A program made the translations under genes and the position numbers. Shown here in pieces: positions 44,935 through 57,219 of a stretch of 64,000 nucleotides of DNA. Source of the stretch: Prosapia bicincta (Eukaryota > Arthropoda > Insecta > Hemiptera > Cercopidae); contig JBAIZL010000001.1 in NCBI GenBank assembly GCA_036971475.1, forward strand, positions 137,134,192 through 137,198,191, in the 5' to 3' direction. The notes beneath the pieces were generated by a model, which searched no databases, was not told the origin of the DNA, and worked only from the letters and a program-made list of their open reading frames with translations. How positions within the stretch are numbered: position 1 is the stretch's first letter; each line of letters starts with the position of its first letter.

Positions 44935-46110
44935 GATTTTTAATATAGGTACGATTAAAGGTGAGATTTAAAAACCCATGTAGATCTTATGGAGGAGATA
45001 ATGGTATAACGTGTGTAGGATGTACAGGCGGTGCTGTAATCCCCTTGTCCTCTACGAAGGAGGGGCTTGGGGGTTATGTCGCAAACCTTAATCAGAGAGG
45101 GTTTATATAGGTAGGATTAAAGTTGGGATTTAAAAACCCATAAGATCTTATTGAGGAGATAATGGTATAACGTGTGTAGGATGTCCAGGCGGTGCTGTAA
45201 TCCCCTTGTCCTCTACAAAGGAGGGGCTTGGGGGTTATGTCGCAAACCTTAATCAGAGAGGGTTAATATAGGTAGGATTAAAGTTGGGATTTAAAAACCC
45301 ATAAGATCTTATTGAGGAGATAATGGTATAACGTGTGTAGGATGTCCAGGCGGTGCTGTAATCCCCTTGTCCTCTACAAAGGAGGGGCTTGGGGGTTATG
45401 TCGCAAACTTTAATCAGAGAGGGTTAATATAGGTAGGATTAAAGTTGGGATTTAAAAACCCATTAGATCTTATTGAGGAGATAATGGTATAACGTGTGTA
45501 GGATGTCCAGGCGGTGCTGTAATCCCCTTGTCCTCTACAAAGGAGGGGCTTGGGGGTTATGTCGCAAACTTTAATCAGAGAGGGTTAATATAGGTAGGAT
45601 TAAAGTTGGGATTTAAAAACCCATTAGATCTTATTGAGGAGATAATGGTATAACGTGTGTAGGATGTCCAGGCGGTGCTGTAATCCCCTTGTCCTCTACA
45701 AAGGAGGGGCTTGGGGGTTATGTCGCAAACTTTAATCAGAGAGGGTTAATATAGGTAGGATTAAAGTTGGGATTTAAAAACCCATTAGATCTTATGGAGG
45801 AGATAATGGTATAACGTGTGTAGGATGTACAGGCGGTGCTGTAATCCCCTTGTCCTCTACAAAGGAGGGGCTTGGGGGTTATGTCGCAAACCTTTATGAG
45901 AGAGGGTTTATATAGGTAGGATTAAAGTTGGGATTTAAAAACCCACGTAGATCTTATGGAGGAGATAATGTGTGTAGGATGTACAGGCGGTGCTGTAATC
46001 CCCTTGTCCTCTACAAAGGAGGGGCTTGGGGGTTATGTCGCAAACCTTAATCAGAGAGGGTTTATATAGGTAGGAGTAAAGTTGGGATTTAAAAACCCAT
46101 GTAGATCCCT
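44935..46110. repeat. 161-bp tandem array, about 7 copies
   Basis: The anchor ATGGTATAACG recurs at 45001, 45162, 45323, 45484, 45645 and 45806. The next copy has an 8-base deletion of that anchor, and the array ends near 46110. Copies are nearly identical, implying recent amplification. Each unit can form two hairpins: TGGGATTTAAAAACCCA, and a longer imperfect one whose arms are TAATCCCCTTGTCCTC and GAGGGGCTTGGGGGTTA. All frames contain stops. Confidence 0.95.
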
Positions 46111-47199
46111 AGGGTAACCCAGCTAGATACGGAGGTGGTCTAATGTCGCAAAATTTAATCGGTAAACAAAATTCGCTTCCCTGTCAAAGCACCTCATCGC
46201 AGCCCCATCATAAAGCTGTGGACTTACATCATTAGTAGCCTTCAAGGTAATGTAGTGAGGAGTTGGAAACCGAGATGGGATTATTCCAGCTCCGGTTTCT
46301 AATGGAACTACATGGCATGACTTCTCCAGTATTTCACAAACCCACCGACACTACCCGATTTTCCATAATTTACCCAAACATATATAGAGTCCCTATAGTT
46401 TATCAGCTTTTACAAGATATGCATGTTTACGTATCATATCCCTTACGTAATTCGTTTATTTAAAGAGCCGATCGAAGCGTCTCCCCAACGCTCCCTAGGG
46501 CATACGGGAAGACAATCACTGATCCCCAATTACAGAAAGCAATCCGCCGTAATGAAGCCATGGAAGCGAGAGATCCCTTAAAGCTCGCCAAGAAAGGGCT
46601 TTATTGAGATCATTAATGCGACGAATTTTATCAGAAGATGACTTCACTGCCTAGGGGCGTTAAACAGATCGTAAAGCACAGTGTAAACGTTACCTTTGGT
46701 TTTATCTGACGACAGCGCAGACCTGTGTCGGCACAATGTAGACTTTCACATTAAAAACGAGTTGACGAGGTAGTGAATACTCTCTTGACGTCACCAAAGT
46801 AATATAAACTTTATTACAGGAATTAAGTATTCGTACCGTACATTGCCACCCTTCCAGAGCAGACAAGACCCACCCCTGCCAAGCTATAATAGCCTTCATT
46901 TACATTTTGCCTTTAGGCACAAAAAATCTTCCACAATGCCCTAAAAGTGCCAGCTTGCATCGACTAATGTGATCATTTTGATGCCTTTGCTTGAATAGTT
47001 TTTCTTAGCTTTTTATTGAGAAGCATATAAATTTACCCTGTCTCCCCTTGCTTAAGAAAAAACTAAGAGTTACGTCGTTGCGAAGAGAAGGAAATGCTTT
47101 GTATGACGAGTCTAAGCTTTATAACAGATCGAAACTTAGGATCGGATATTTCGTGCGTCTTGAATGAACCGAGATGAAGGTATAAAAAGTATGAAAATG
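46111..47199. other. Gene-free DNA
   Basis: No credible exon; the frames of about 65 codons at 46263-46463 and 46702-46899 lack motifs. Confidence 0.5.
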
Positions 47200-47605
47200 A
47201 AAAATACAAAGTTTTATGAAGAGGAAAACGAAATAGTCATGGAATTGCTTAAAATATTGGAATATTTGCAGAAGAATAAACTGGAAAGAAACGGTGTACG
47301 GGAGTAAGGTTTTCAAAATAGGAACAAATCAAATAGTAGAATATAGTCTACCACATGCGGCAGTGTGTTGTGTAGAAATGTAGAAGAAAGAAAGAAGGTG
47401 AAAAATACAAAGTATTATGAAGAGAAGAACGAAATAGTCATGGAATTGCTTAAAATATTGGAATATTTGCAGAAGAATAAACTGGAAAGAAACGGTGTAC
47501 GGGAGTAAGGTTTTCAAAATAGGACCAAATCAAATAGTAGAATATAGTCTACCACATGCGGCAGTGTGTTGTGGAGAAATGTAGAAGAAAGAAAGAAAGT
47601 GAAAA
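47200..47605. repeat. Tandem duplication, period 201 bp
   Basis: Two copies with anchor AGTCATGGAATTGC at 47235 and 47436. They include GAATATTTGCAGAAGAATAA and GGAGTAAGGTTTTCAAAATAG and differ at only a few positions. The duplicated minus-strand frame (MKTLLPYTVSFQF..) is open but hydrophobic and AT-driven, with no motif. A GAAAGAAAG-rich stretch ends each copy. Confidence 0.9.
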
Positions 47606-47928
47606 ATAAGAATGGTGACAAGGAGTACATGTCTTCCGACTTTACCTTCTTGTCAAAAAAGATAAACGCAAGACCCCCCCCCCCGTGACTAGCGTCAGGC
47701 ACGAGACGAGGGGAAGGATTAGTGATATACAAAAGTCTTACAACCTTACTATGACGTCCCGCCCTTGGAACCAGACGAACTCCTACTAGGTTCTTATCCA
47801 AGTTCTGTTCTTATGCGATTCTTATGTGGTTCTGTCTTATTCAGGTTCTTATGGAGAAGTTCGGCAGCTTATCCAGAACTACTCGGGACCAGTAGAGCCT
47901 CCCGAATGCCCAGGTTTCCGTACCCCAA

Positions 47929-48275
47929 CATCCTGTCTGAATAGTTCGGTCCTGGTCTTGGAAGTGCAATCGGACCTTTATCCACTCTCGGTTGGCTTTG
48001 CCTAAGGGCCGGAGCTTCAGACTCCTAGGTTGTCCTAGATGGGAGACTAATCTCGTTAGACCTTGAGAGCTGGTAACCAATGCAGTCAAAGCTCCGTTGC
48101 AACATCCCGTCTGAATAGTTCGGTCCTGGTCTTGGAAGTGCAATCGGACTTTTATCCACTCTCGGTTGGCTTTACCTAAGGGCCGGAGCTTCAGACTCCT
48201 AGGTTGTCCTAGATGAGAGACTAATCTCGTTAGACCTTGAAAGCTGGTAACCATTAAAGTCAAAGCTCCGTTGCA
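47929..48275. repeat. Near-identical 174-bp tandem duplication with open minus-strand frame
   Basis: Two copies (anchor GTCTGAATAGTTCGG at 47935 and 48109). The sequence is GC-richer than its surroundings and not simple. On the minus strand a 140-codon frame (47841-48263) reads two 58-residue repeats containing GLTRLVSHLGQPRSLKLRPL and WIKVRLHFQDQDRTIQTGC. I recognise no family. The normal-complexity composition and frame-preserving duplication leave room for a fragment of a mobile-element or host protein, but neither a terminal repeat nor a splice site supports this. Confidence 0.85.
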
Positions 48276-49985
48276 ACTTAATTCCTGCTACACTAACGAT
48301 AATGAATTGATACAAGTCTTATTGGCTCGCAACTGAAGCCACCTAGTTCTTTCCTCGACAAAACTCTAGAAACAGCGGTCATCCGCGGTTATAACAAAAA
48401 TAAATTAGTTATAGACACCTCGGTAATGAAATGGGTCGGTCATCGTTGGTTGTTTGGTATCGTTTTTTTTTTAATGAGTAGAATTTACATTTATTAACCA
48501 TTTTCAGTTAATATAAATGGGCCAATGGAGCGGAAGTACGGTCGGTCCTGCGTCCGTCTTAATCCTCTGCGCTTGTACAACTTAGGGGTCCAATGACTCA
48601 TGGAATGTGGTGGGATTCCCTGTCAACCAACCCAAACGCCATTCCTACCTCTCCCTCCCCTCTAACAGGGTTACAAAATGAAAATTTTGGCATTTACCAG
48701 GAATATCATTTTTGCAATGAAACGTTTGCAAAATTTGCATCATTCCAGTGCCGATCATCTACTATGCTCAGTTGGGCACACGCCATTACCACGGTTCCTT
48801 GCATTTGTGAGTCAATTACAATTCGATAGTCAGATTATGCCAGATCATGCGCTGAGGAGACTCGGCGCTGGGGAGACGAAATCATTTCGAGAAGCTTTTT
48901 CAACCCTCTCAACAAAGCGTGTGAAACTGAGCGGTGGATCTATTTCTTTTTTGGTGTGTATATTGGAAAGCGAGGCTGTCAATGAAGTGCTTCATGGAAA
49001 ACGTTATCGAATATGATGCAATAATAAAAAGTAAAACTTTATAACGCAATAATTACTCATTACGACCGTGTAAATAATGTTTAGAGATGGTGTAACTACC
49101 GACGACCATTACTGTCACTATGTGAGTAATGAAAGAACACCTCGCTCTACGCTGTTACTGTGTTGTCTGTTTTTTGTCATTGGCTAAGAGGTTTTATTAA
49201 GGGGTGGGACGTGATAACATTTATTTGCAGAGAAGATAAATGACTCAATGGAAAACCACTTGCGAAAGCTCTTCATTGTTGTATATTCGGAACATTTGGT
49301 AAGCTACATTTGTACGTTTCATGTGATAAAATAATTAATAAGATTTTATCGACTGGAGTTGAATTTATAAAGAGGTGATTGATTATAAACCAAACTTTTG
49401 CCGTTATACAAGTAATCTTTTTGCTATTTTATTTGTTTTTTTTTTTCAAATAAAGTTATGTTAAAATGTGGAAAATTGAAGGCCTGTTGAACTAACTGCA
49501 ATAAGGAATAGTATAACTGAGGATGTCTGATGAAAGAAAAGTGTATTTCCTTAACGTCGTTTTATGATGTGCCCAGCGAGACAAATACAAAAGAGGTCAT
49601 AATATCGCTATAGAATCTCTTTTTATTTAAATAGGAGAGCCCCTTTGATAGAACAGAAGAATGAAAGAAATAAATGGTCAAAAATCATTAAACAAAACCA
49701 AAATTACGAAAAATTAGAAAAACATGTACGCTAACTTTATGCTTATGCTACTGCGCAATTTAATGCAAGGAGAAAAACATCACTGAAGGGAAGCAAGGAG
49801 GAGGGGAAAGGAATGAAATGATTGACAGCCCCAAAGGAGGACGTTCAGTTGATACTTCTGTCAGTACCATTACGGAAGGAGCCAAGTGTATTACGAAATC
49901 AATATTTCATTTATTCGCATACATATAGAAAACGATGGTGTATATAGATAAAATGAAGGTAAGGATACCTCAGGTAAAGGATATT
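48276..49985. other. Gene-free DNA
   Basis: Short overlapping plus-strand frames (48593-48829, 48678-49016) have no motifs or splice bounds. The rest is AT-rich. Confidence 0.45.
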
Positions 49986-50265
49986 CTGTATCATGTATGA
50001 TTACGAGATAGGTTAGGTTAGTTTACGGGAGGAACTCAAGCAACAGATCCGGTCATGTTAGGTTACAGCAGTTGTACTGTATACTGTGTGACTGCGAGAT
50101 ACGGTTAGGTTAGTTTACCGGAGGAACTCAAGCAACAAATTCGGTCATGTTAGGTTACAGCAGTTGTACTGTATACTGTGTGACTGCGAGATACGGTTAG
50201 GTTAGTTTACCGGAGGAACTCAAGCAACAGATTCGGTTATGTTAGGTTACAGCAGTTGTACTGTA
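49986..50265. repeat. 92-bp tandem repeat, 3 copies
   Basis: The anchor GGAACTCAAG lies at 50031, 50123 and 50215. Units contain GGTTAGGTTAGTTTAC and CATGTTAGGTTACAGCAGTT. The TTAGG strings are only two in a row and are part of a larger unit, so this is not telomeric repeat. Confidence 0.92.
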
Positions 50266-50305
50266 GCCGAAATGTGTTTTTTTTTCTCTTTAGAGGTACC
50301 TAAGA

Positions 50306-50850
50306 TTCAGGTTCGTTTAGGCTAGACTACAGTTGTAATACAGCCTATACTGATCGAAATATGACCACTTTTTGTTTAAGGAATATAGGCTATGGCCGTT
50401 CGGTTAGGCTAGACTACAGTTGTAATACAGCCTATACTGATCGAAATATGACCACTTTTTGTTTAAGGAATATAGGCTATGGCCGTTCGGTTAGGCTAGA
50501 CTACAGTTGTAATACAGCCTATACTGATGCGAAATATGACCACTTTTTGTTTAAGGAATATAGGCTATGGCCGTTCGGTTAGGCTAGACTACAGTTGTAA
50601 TACAGCCTATACTGATCGAAATATGACCACTTTTTGTTTAAGGAATATAGGCTATGGCCGTTCGGTTAGGCTAGACTACAGTTGTAATACAGCCTATACT
50701 GATCGAAATATGACCACTTTTTGTTTAAGGAATATAGGCTATGGCCGTTCGGTTAGGCTAGACTACAGTTGTAATACAGCCTATACTGATCGAAATATGA
50801 CCACTTTTTGTTTAAGGAATGTAGGCTATGGCCGTTCGGTTAGGTTATAT
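50306..50850. repeat. 87-bp tandem repeat, about 6 copies
   Basis: The anchor ATGACCACTTTTTGTTTAAG lies at 50361, 50448, 50536, 50623, 50710 and 50797. The period is 87 except once 88, where a G is inserted near 50529. With 87 a multiple of three, plus-strand frames of 73 and 110 codons read 29-residue repeats (MTTFCLRNIGYGRSVRLDYS..). The single inserted base breaks the frame between them, and this argues against selection for a protein. It adjoins the 92-bp array and shares GGTTAGG-type wording. Confidence 0.95.
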
Positions 50851-50865
50851 AACTCTTGAAGCTTC

Positions 50866-51112
50866 TGGGGAAGAATATAAGCTAAAGGCCACTTTGTTGG
50901 AGGAAGTGAAATGAGAACAAGAAATGGACATCCTTATCTGCACAGAATTATTACTCCCTACATACAGTAAGAGGGTTCTCAAACGTCCGTAGGAATATCT
51001 TCATGAAATATTTAAATGAGTCATTTGAATATAAACAAATCACAGAAATGCTTTAAATCTAATAAATTGCTTATTGTTACTCTCATTTCGTTCCTCTTCA
51101 AATCTCAATATC
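50866..51112. other. Short unique spacer
   Basis: Nothing recognisable. Confidence 0.4.
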
Positions 51113-51236
51113 TTACACACACATGCAAATAACGAAGCTCGCACGCACGCACATAAACACAAACACGCGTAATGCATGTACACGCACACATATACACACA
51201 ACACCCCCACCAACCCACACACAAATTCACACTCTA

Positions 51237-51289
<53 letters not shown>

Positions 51290-51293
51290 CATC
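51113..51293. repeat. Degenerate to pure (CA)n microsatellite
   Basis: ACAC-rich sequence with CGCACGCACGCACA at the left edge becomes a pure CA run at 51237-51291. The Thr-His and Cys-Val frames over it are translations of the repeat. Confidence 0.95.
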
Positions 51294-52785
51294 CAATATT
51301 TACCTTCATACACCGTAAGGCACAACCTTTCCTCGTGAGCACAACTGCACAACTATCACCACCAGAACGAAAAGAAAAACTGACGAGATAGCGTTGGACC
51401 TTTCAAGATCGTTTCCCTCTCTCGTTAGGGGGGCGATGCGAATTGCAAAGGGCGGGGGTGGGAAATGGGGGAGTTGGCATCGCGGCGCCATATCGACGCC
51501 ACGTGAAAGTACAATCATCGACAAACACCCTGGAACATGTTTAAGTACGATTGTAACTATAATAGTAGTTTGGCCTGATGAATGGACGGTCATCGTACAT
51601 TTTGAATGAAATGTTTAACCTTGATACATTAAGACGAATATTTCACTTAAGTATGGTTTTTTGAAGCAAAAAACATTCTTCGGTGATTTTAATGTTACCA
51701 ACATATCGATTAATCCAGAGACATTAATGACGCCTGTTAATATACGAGAGTTCCTTGTACGACACCCCAAAATAATTTCCACATTCTAACCTTTTATAGC
51801 AGGTATAGCGGTATGTAAAGAATAAAGCATTTTCGATTTCACCTTAAGCCCATTATTAATCTATCAGCTTAATAAAATTAAAGAAACAGCAAAATGTCGA
51901 CCGATGACGATACAATATAGCAATATTCATTTGAAATTCACAACATGAAATACAATTAATAAAAAGGCTAGAAATCGGTCAAACGATCCCGCCACAAATA
52001 CGCCACTAATGCTAAAAACAAACTACACAGGCACCGTCTCTCCTACTCCTAAACAAGTCACTGCAATAAGGAAACTGTTAACGCTGAACAGAAAAGTAAA
52101 ACTGTGTTGCAGATAAGACAGTGCTGTACTGGTTATCGATGAGCACACGGATGCCGGCGACTGGCGCACCCAGTGGTTATCTCAATAAGGTTAGGTCGGC
52201 TTTGTTTGTTAAATGTCCCTGTCTCACGTATTATCAATCAATCGCTACGTCCACGCCGATACTCAATCTATTCTGAGTAAAATACTGGCGAAGCCAATTT
52301 TATAAGAACTACTGGCAACAATAAATGGAGTTAGTAGTATAATGAGAGAGGATTCTATCTGTGATTGGTTTCAACGCAAAGTTTTTACAAAACATAGAAC
52401 TGTAGGCCTACTATACTGCATTCAATTATAGTTGTAATGCGATATAAATACAGATAATGTAAGCTAGACATCTAATAAAGTTTACTATCGCGAGTTAAAA
52501 AGGTGATGCGTACGTTAAACGAGATGTCCACCCTCTGTAGTGCAACAAAGTGCACTAAGAAAGAGAACGGGGACCAATTCGTCAACCGGTTAACATACAT
52601 TATGAAATTTAATTGCAATATAACTTGCTGCTGGTTTATCAAAGCCGGCTACTAAAGCATTCTAACTTTATAAAAAAACTTTAAGATTATAAGGTTATAA
52701 AGTGAGCTTAAATGTGTAGTTTTCAAAATGTTGAATTTTTGGGGCGAAAGAGTTACGTTTTACTATATTCATCGTGTTTCAGAAG
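51294..52785. other. Gene-free DNA
   Basis: 51400-51500 has a GC-rich patch (GGGCGGGGGTGGG) with no exon signal. Otherwise AT-rich unique sequence. Confidence 0.45.
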
Positions 52786-52789
52786 GTTT

Positions 52790-53425
52790 CTGTATGTTGG
52801 CCAGTGACGTGAGGGTGGGGTATAATGGCCGCCCATACCCGGGGGCAAAAGGGTGCCCATGACCCACTAAGCTTGCCTCCAGACTTAAATAACAAAATAA
52901 ATATCCAAACATTATATGTAGACGAATGGATTTTTTCAATAAAGTTATTTTCAAAATTGGTGAATAGTAGCACAAGACTTAAATATTTATATACAAAGAA
53001 TCTGTATTTTTCTTGAATATTTACATATTATTGTTTCTTAATAAAAATAACGAGTAATTAGATTATAGTGTTTATTTCCCTAATAAATTAAGTACCGTGG
53101 CCTTGTATTTTATGAATATTAATAGACAATTTTGCTTTTTTAAACATTCAACGTTTCCAATTTCTTTCAGAAATTCCTTTTCAAGAGCTCAATTTTAAAA
53201 AAGCATTTTAAAAAATTTTAAACCGTTGAACGTTTAAAAAAGCAAAATTGATTAGTCATTAGCCTATATAAAAAATAAATATATAATTATTAACAGACAT
53301 TAAATGAAATTAAATTTTAAACAAGGTGAAATCTTTAACTTTTGGCTGTTAAATTTTTAAGTACGCAATGCCTTTACATCCAGCCCCCTTTCATACTTTT
53401 ATATGGGCGCCCATGGGAAATACCA
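52790..53425. mobile_element. Possible degraded non-autonomous element
   Basis: The left side has the GC-rich block GCCGCCCATACCCGGGGGC and AAAAGGGTGCCCATGACCC in otherwise AT-rich DNA. The right side has a similar TATGGGCGCCCATGGG block near 53401. Between them an inverted repeat (53127-53153 and 53224-53250, CAATTTTGCTTTTTTAAAC type) surrounds a 70-base loop. Such GC-rich 'gggcgcccat' blocks bordering AT-rich interiors suggest a transposable element, but I cannot define ends, target duplication or superfamily. Confidence 0.3.
53127..53250. repeat. 27-bp inverted repeat
   Basis: Arms 53127-53153 and 53224-53250 differ at one internal position and one end, and read CAATTTTGCTTTTTTAAACR TTCAACG. 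The 70-base loop contains AAGAGCTCAATTTT-type sequence. It lies in the possible element above. Confidence 0.8.
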
Positions 53426-55035
53426 ACCATTTTTTTAAAACAATTATACATATAAATAATGTCCCAGTGTTTATGCAATGAATATGTAAATTTTTAACTG
53501 AACTGTTTACAAGAAACTGTCGGTATAGTAAACATCGGTCTAAGCACTGTTTCGCACGCCTTTCTACGCGCAAACTTTCACATTTCTACGCTCGCACGTG
53601 AGATCTTAGCGAGAGGTTAGACTGGAGGACAACAGCCATTAATTAATGTGTTAGTGCAACACGGTCGTTATATCTGTCAGTTGCAACTATCTGGCCGTAT
53701 ATGGGAAGGCGTATGTACATTGCGGATTGCAATGTTTGTGTCAACGACCACAGCAGACAACTCATGAGCAAGCAGAACTAAACTAGCCATGAAGTCTTGT
53801 TTCCTCTGGGTACCCGTCACAGATCGTACTTTCTATCCAAGACCTCGTTGATGACAGCACGTTTCACGCGAAGCTTCCAGCGAATGTTACAGATCCTAGA
53901 GGTCGCTATTATCGGTCAAACTCCACCGCCGTCGGTTATTCTTGCCCGTCCAAACTATTACGACTAATATAGGAAAGATATAGCCGGCGATAACGTCACG
54001 CAAATAGATCAAGCAATTTCGAAGTGCTCTGACGTCATCGTTACGGCGGGCCAGAAATAGCTCTTACGGTTTGCACAAGTTATCTATTTAGCAAACAGTG
54101 TTTACAGTCGGGTCGTCACTCCTGAGACATTGTTTTGGTCGCATGCGCACAACCAGGCATCCTTCACCACGAAGCCGTCGCGTCTGACAGGCCGCTATCG
54201 CCAGGTCGTCATTCAACAGGTGTCAGATTAATTACACTTAAAAGGTAGACTGAAAGCTTTGGACAGGTAACAAATTCACGCCAACTTATTGGTCAGGTTC
54301 TGTTGATAGTAGCTAATTGGTTTGCGTTCGGTAAAAGCTCTGGAGAGGCGAAAACTTACTCGTTTCAAATTTTACAACCCGAAAATTCATTTCTCAACGT
54401 AAACACTTGTAACCTGGAAAAAATCTTTACTTTCCTTGGAACGACATTTTCTAAACAGATACAATATGTCCTAATATAAAATAACACTTTCGGTTGTGAG
54501 ACAACATTTTCTAACCCCTGACGCAATGTTCTGATTTCATACCTCACTCTCACCATATGTCAAAACTTAATCATGTAAGCATCTTTCGTGTATTAGACTC
54601 AGCCTGTTAACCAAATTAATACCTAGAGTCAAACCTGGGACGTCTGATGCGTAATACTGGGTACATTGCCGATCTTAAATAATATTTGGCCCAAGAAAGG
54701 CAGCTCTATCTAAATAGTTCCAATAACATTTCCAGAATAGGAAAGTTATTTATCAGTGTAAAAGCTCAAAATTACTGCTAAGCAATATACACGAGCACAC
54801 AAACTTAGGAAATATATACAAAAAAGGTTAGGGTAATCCATTCAAGTTGTAATTTGGTAAAAAAACGTGAGACAGCCTAGATTAATAGGAATATTTTTAT
54901 GAATAAATATTGAACAAGATTAATTTTGCCTACTGTATATTTTGAAGGAGCAGCAATAATTTGAAAATAAAATTGTAAAGCAAATTTGTCTCTTGAAAAA
55001 AAGGCTGGGGAATGAAGAGCGCTATACAACGCGAA
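53426..55035. other. Gene-free DNA, CpG-richer at 53560-54240
   Basis: The CpG-richer part contains CGCATGCGCAC (54140-54150), a partial NRF1-like site, and CACGTG near 53596, but no exon can be supported. The rest is AT-rich. Confidence 0.4.
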
Positions 55036-55850
55036 TTTATGTAACTAATGTACAATAGTTTTACTCTCCAATCATTAATTCAATTGTCAGAACTAAAGTA
55101 CAATTAAAATTAGAAAAACATTTTGTCGTCATGAATGAAACCTAGCCAAACGTAAAATGACCACTAGACGCAAAAACAACGGACGTTAACTTCTTTACAG
55201 GCATGTATTCATGTAGTTACACTCTCCAAACACTAGTACCGTTGTCAGAATTAAGTACTCGAAGAATTAAAATCAGAAAAGAATTTATCCTTGAATGAAA
55301 CCTAGCCAAAAGTAAAATGACCACTAGGCGCAAATGCAACAGACGTAAACTTCTTTACAGACATATATTCATGTAGCTACTCTCTCCAAACACTAATACG
55401 ATTGTCATTAGACGATTTCAGTAGAATTAAAATCAGAAAAGCTTTTTGTCATGAATGAAACCTAGCCAACAGTAAAATGACCACAAGGCGCAGACCCGAA
55501 GTAGGTCAATTTCCTTTTATAGGCATATCTTGCTGTTTGTATAATCTGCAATCATTAAAAGGATTGTTAGAACTAAAGTAGAACTAAAATCAGAAAAGCT
55601 TTTTGTCATGAATGAAACCTAACCAACAGCAAAATGACCACAAGGCGCAGGCCCGAAGGAGGTCAATTTCCTTTTATAGGCATATCTTGCTGTTTGTATA
55701 ATCTCCAATCATTAAAAGGATTGTTAGAACTAAAGTAGAACTAAAATCAGAAAAGTATTTTTCTTTGAATGAAACCTATCTAAGAGTACAATAGCCACTA
55801 TGCGAGACACAACGCAGGTTAACTACTTTACAGCCACATGCTGCTCGTAA
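55036..55850. repeat. 157-160-bp tandem repeat, 5 diverged copies
   Basis: The anchor WTGAATGAAACCTAGCC lies at 55131, 55291, 55451, 55608 and 55765, with spacing 160, 160, 157 and 157. Copies share AGTAAAATGACCACTAGGCG, TCATTAAAAGGATTGT-like and AATTAAAATCAGAAAAG blocks. Copies 3 and 4 are the most alike. No open frame crosses it. Confidence 0.92.
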
Positions 55851-55851
55851 T

Positions 55852-55970
55852 CGTCGGACACTTATGCAGAAGGCCGTAATGGTCGGACACTTATGCAGAA
55901 GGCCGTAATCGTCCGGACACTTATTCAGAAGGCCGTAATCGTTGGACAGTTATGCAGAAGGCCATAGTTC
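55852..55970. repeat. 29-bp minisatellite, 4 copies
   Basis: The unit is GTCGGACACTTATGCAGAAG then GCCGTAATC, in four copies with small changes. It directly abuts the 160-bp array. Confidence 0.92.
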
Positions 55971-57140
55971 CAAGGTAAAGCAAAGACGGCTCCGTTACCA
56001 ACTCTTGAGTTTTGGGTTCACCAAAATTCCTTAATATGTTTTACTTCTCTTAATATAAGAAATCGTAATATCTCAAGGCATAGTGCAAAGTAACTCTAGT
56101 GTTACGGTATTTTAGTTGATACCCAGTTCGTGTAGACTCGGATCTTGTGAACTGGGCTTTTGTTCGCATATCTCTGCACAACCATTACTTGCCGCTCACA
56201 GCTTCAGTTGTAAGGTCTACGGTGACGAATTCAGGATCGATAAGCTTGTCTGGAGCGCGGTCAGACTCCCCTACCCCATTGTCCAGGCAGGCATTATTTG
56301 GAATTTAATGATTCCCCAACACTCGAGAAAGTCCAATTTGTACAGTCACGTAGGAATATGCCTGACTTGTTTAGTCTAGACGGTTATGAGCGTCTGGGTT
56401 GTAAATTTAACTCGAGTGTTTCGGGCTACTTTTATGGTTCCGTGATTTCCTAATAGCATTGGTTATACAAATGTCAAGTGCTGTGCTCGCCACTCTGTGA
56501 CTTGTAAATCTTTCAGAAGCTGAATAGTGTTTCAGACTGCTTTGTTGTTTGGTAATTGCAAACTGAATTGTTTGAAGTGAATATTTTTCAACCCCTTTCA
56601 CAATTTGACAAACTTTGTCTAATTAGAAAATTTAAAAAGTAATAAATAAGGGACTGGGTAACAAAATAATCCTTTACAAAACTAATATCCAAAAATGTGG
56701 GAAGATGAAAACAAAATTTAATGAATTAAAATCTTTAAATAAAAAAAACAATCAACATTTTTGTTAATACTGTTAGATATGATTAATGATGTTATGTAGA
56801 TTAAGTAAAAAGGGTTAGGCGTTGGTGGTTAGCACAGTATATGTTCCATCTTTGCTAAAAATCCAGGAAAAAATCTCCGCAACAATAATTTATTTTTGTT
56901 TTTACTTTACTTTATGACTTTTAATAGGTAACTAGCTATTAATACTAGTTAATACTAGCTATTACTAACCCGTTTACTTTTCTCTTTCCGCATTCATTGG
57001 CTTCAACATAACCTCCTGTTCATCCTCTCCGAACTGTAGATTATAGAAGGACAAATACTGGGTCTACCACCTTCATTAAGGTATCCACAGGGATACGTGG
57101 GGAAGACGGAGGGGGATCATGTATACATAGTCGTGTAACT
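55971..57140. other. Gene-free DNA
   Basis: Apart from a CCCAGTTC/GAACTGGG hairpin (8-bp stem, 56121-56156) nothing stands out. The 87-codon plus frame at 56116-56379 has no motif. Confidence 0.45.
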
Positions 57141-57141
57141 A

Positions 57142-57149
57142 CACTCCCT

Positions 57150-57216
<67 letters not shown>
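57142..57216. repeat. (CT)n microsatellite
   Basis: CCCTCCCT followed by about 30 CT dinucleotides. Confidence 0.95.

Positions 57217-57219
<3 letters not shown>

Noticed and set aside
47929..48275. 5S rRNA- or tRNA-like segment (GATGGGAGACT wording in the 174-bp repeat)
   Set aside because: No A/B/C box arrangement, no cloverleaf and no extended match to 5S sequence could be made.
49986..50850. Telomeric (TTAGG)n repeat
   Set aside because: TTAGG occurs only once or twice in a row inside larger 87/92-bp units. The CCTAACCTAAC strings near 10940 and 21690 are also too short.
56121..56156. CCCAGTTC/GAACTGGG hairpin as a terminator or small RNA
   Set aside because: A single 8-bp stem with a 20-base loop is expected by chance at this scale, and there is no promoter or neighbour supporting a role.
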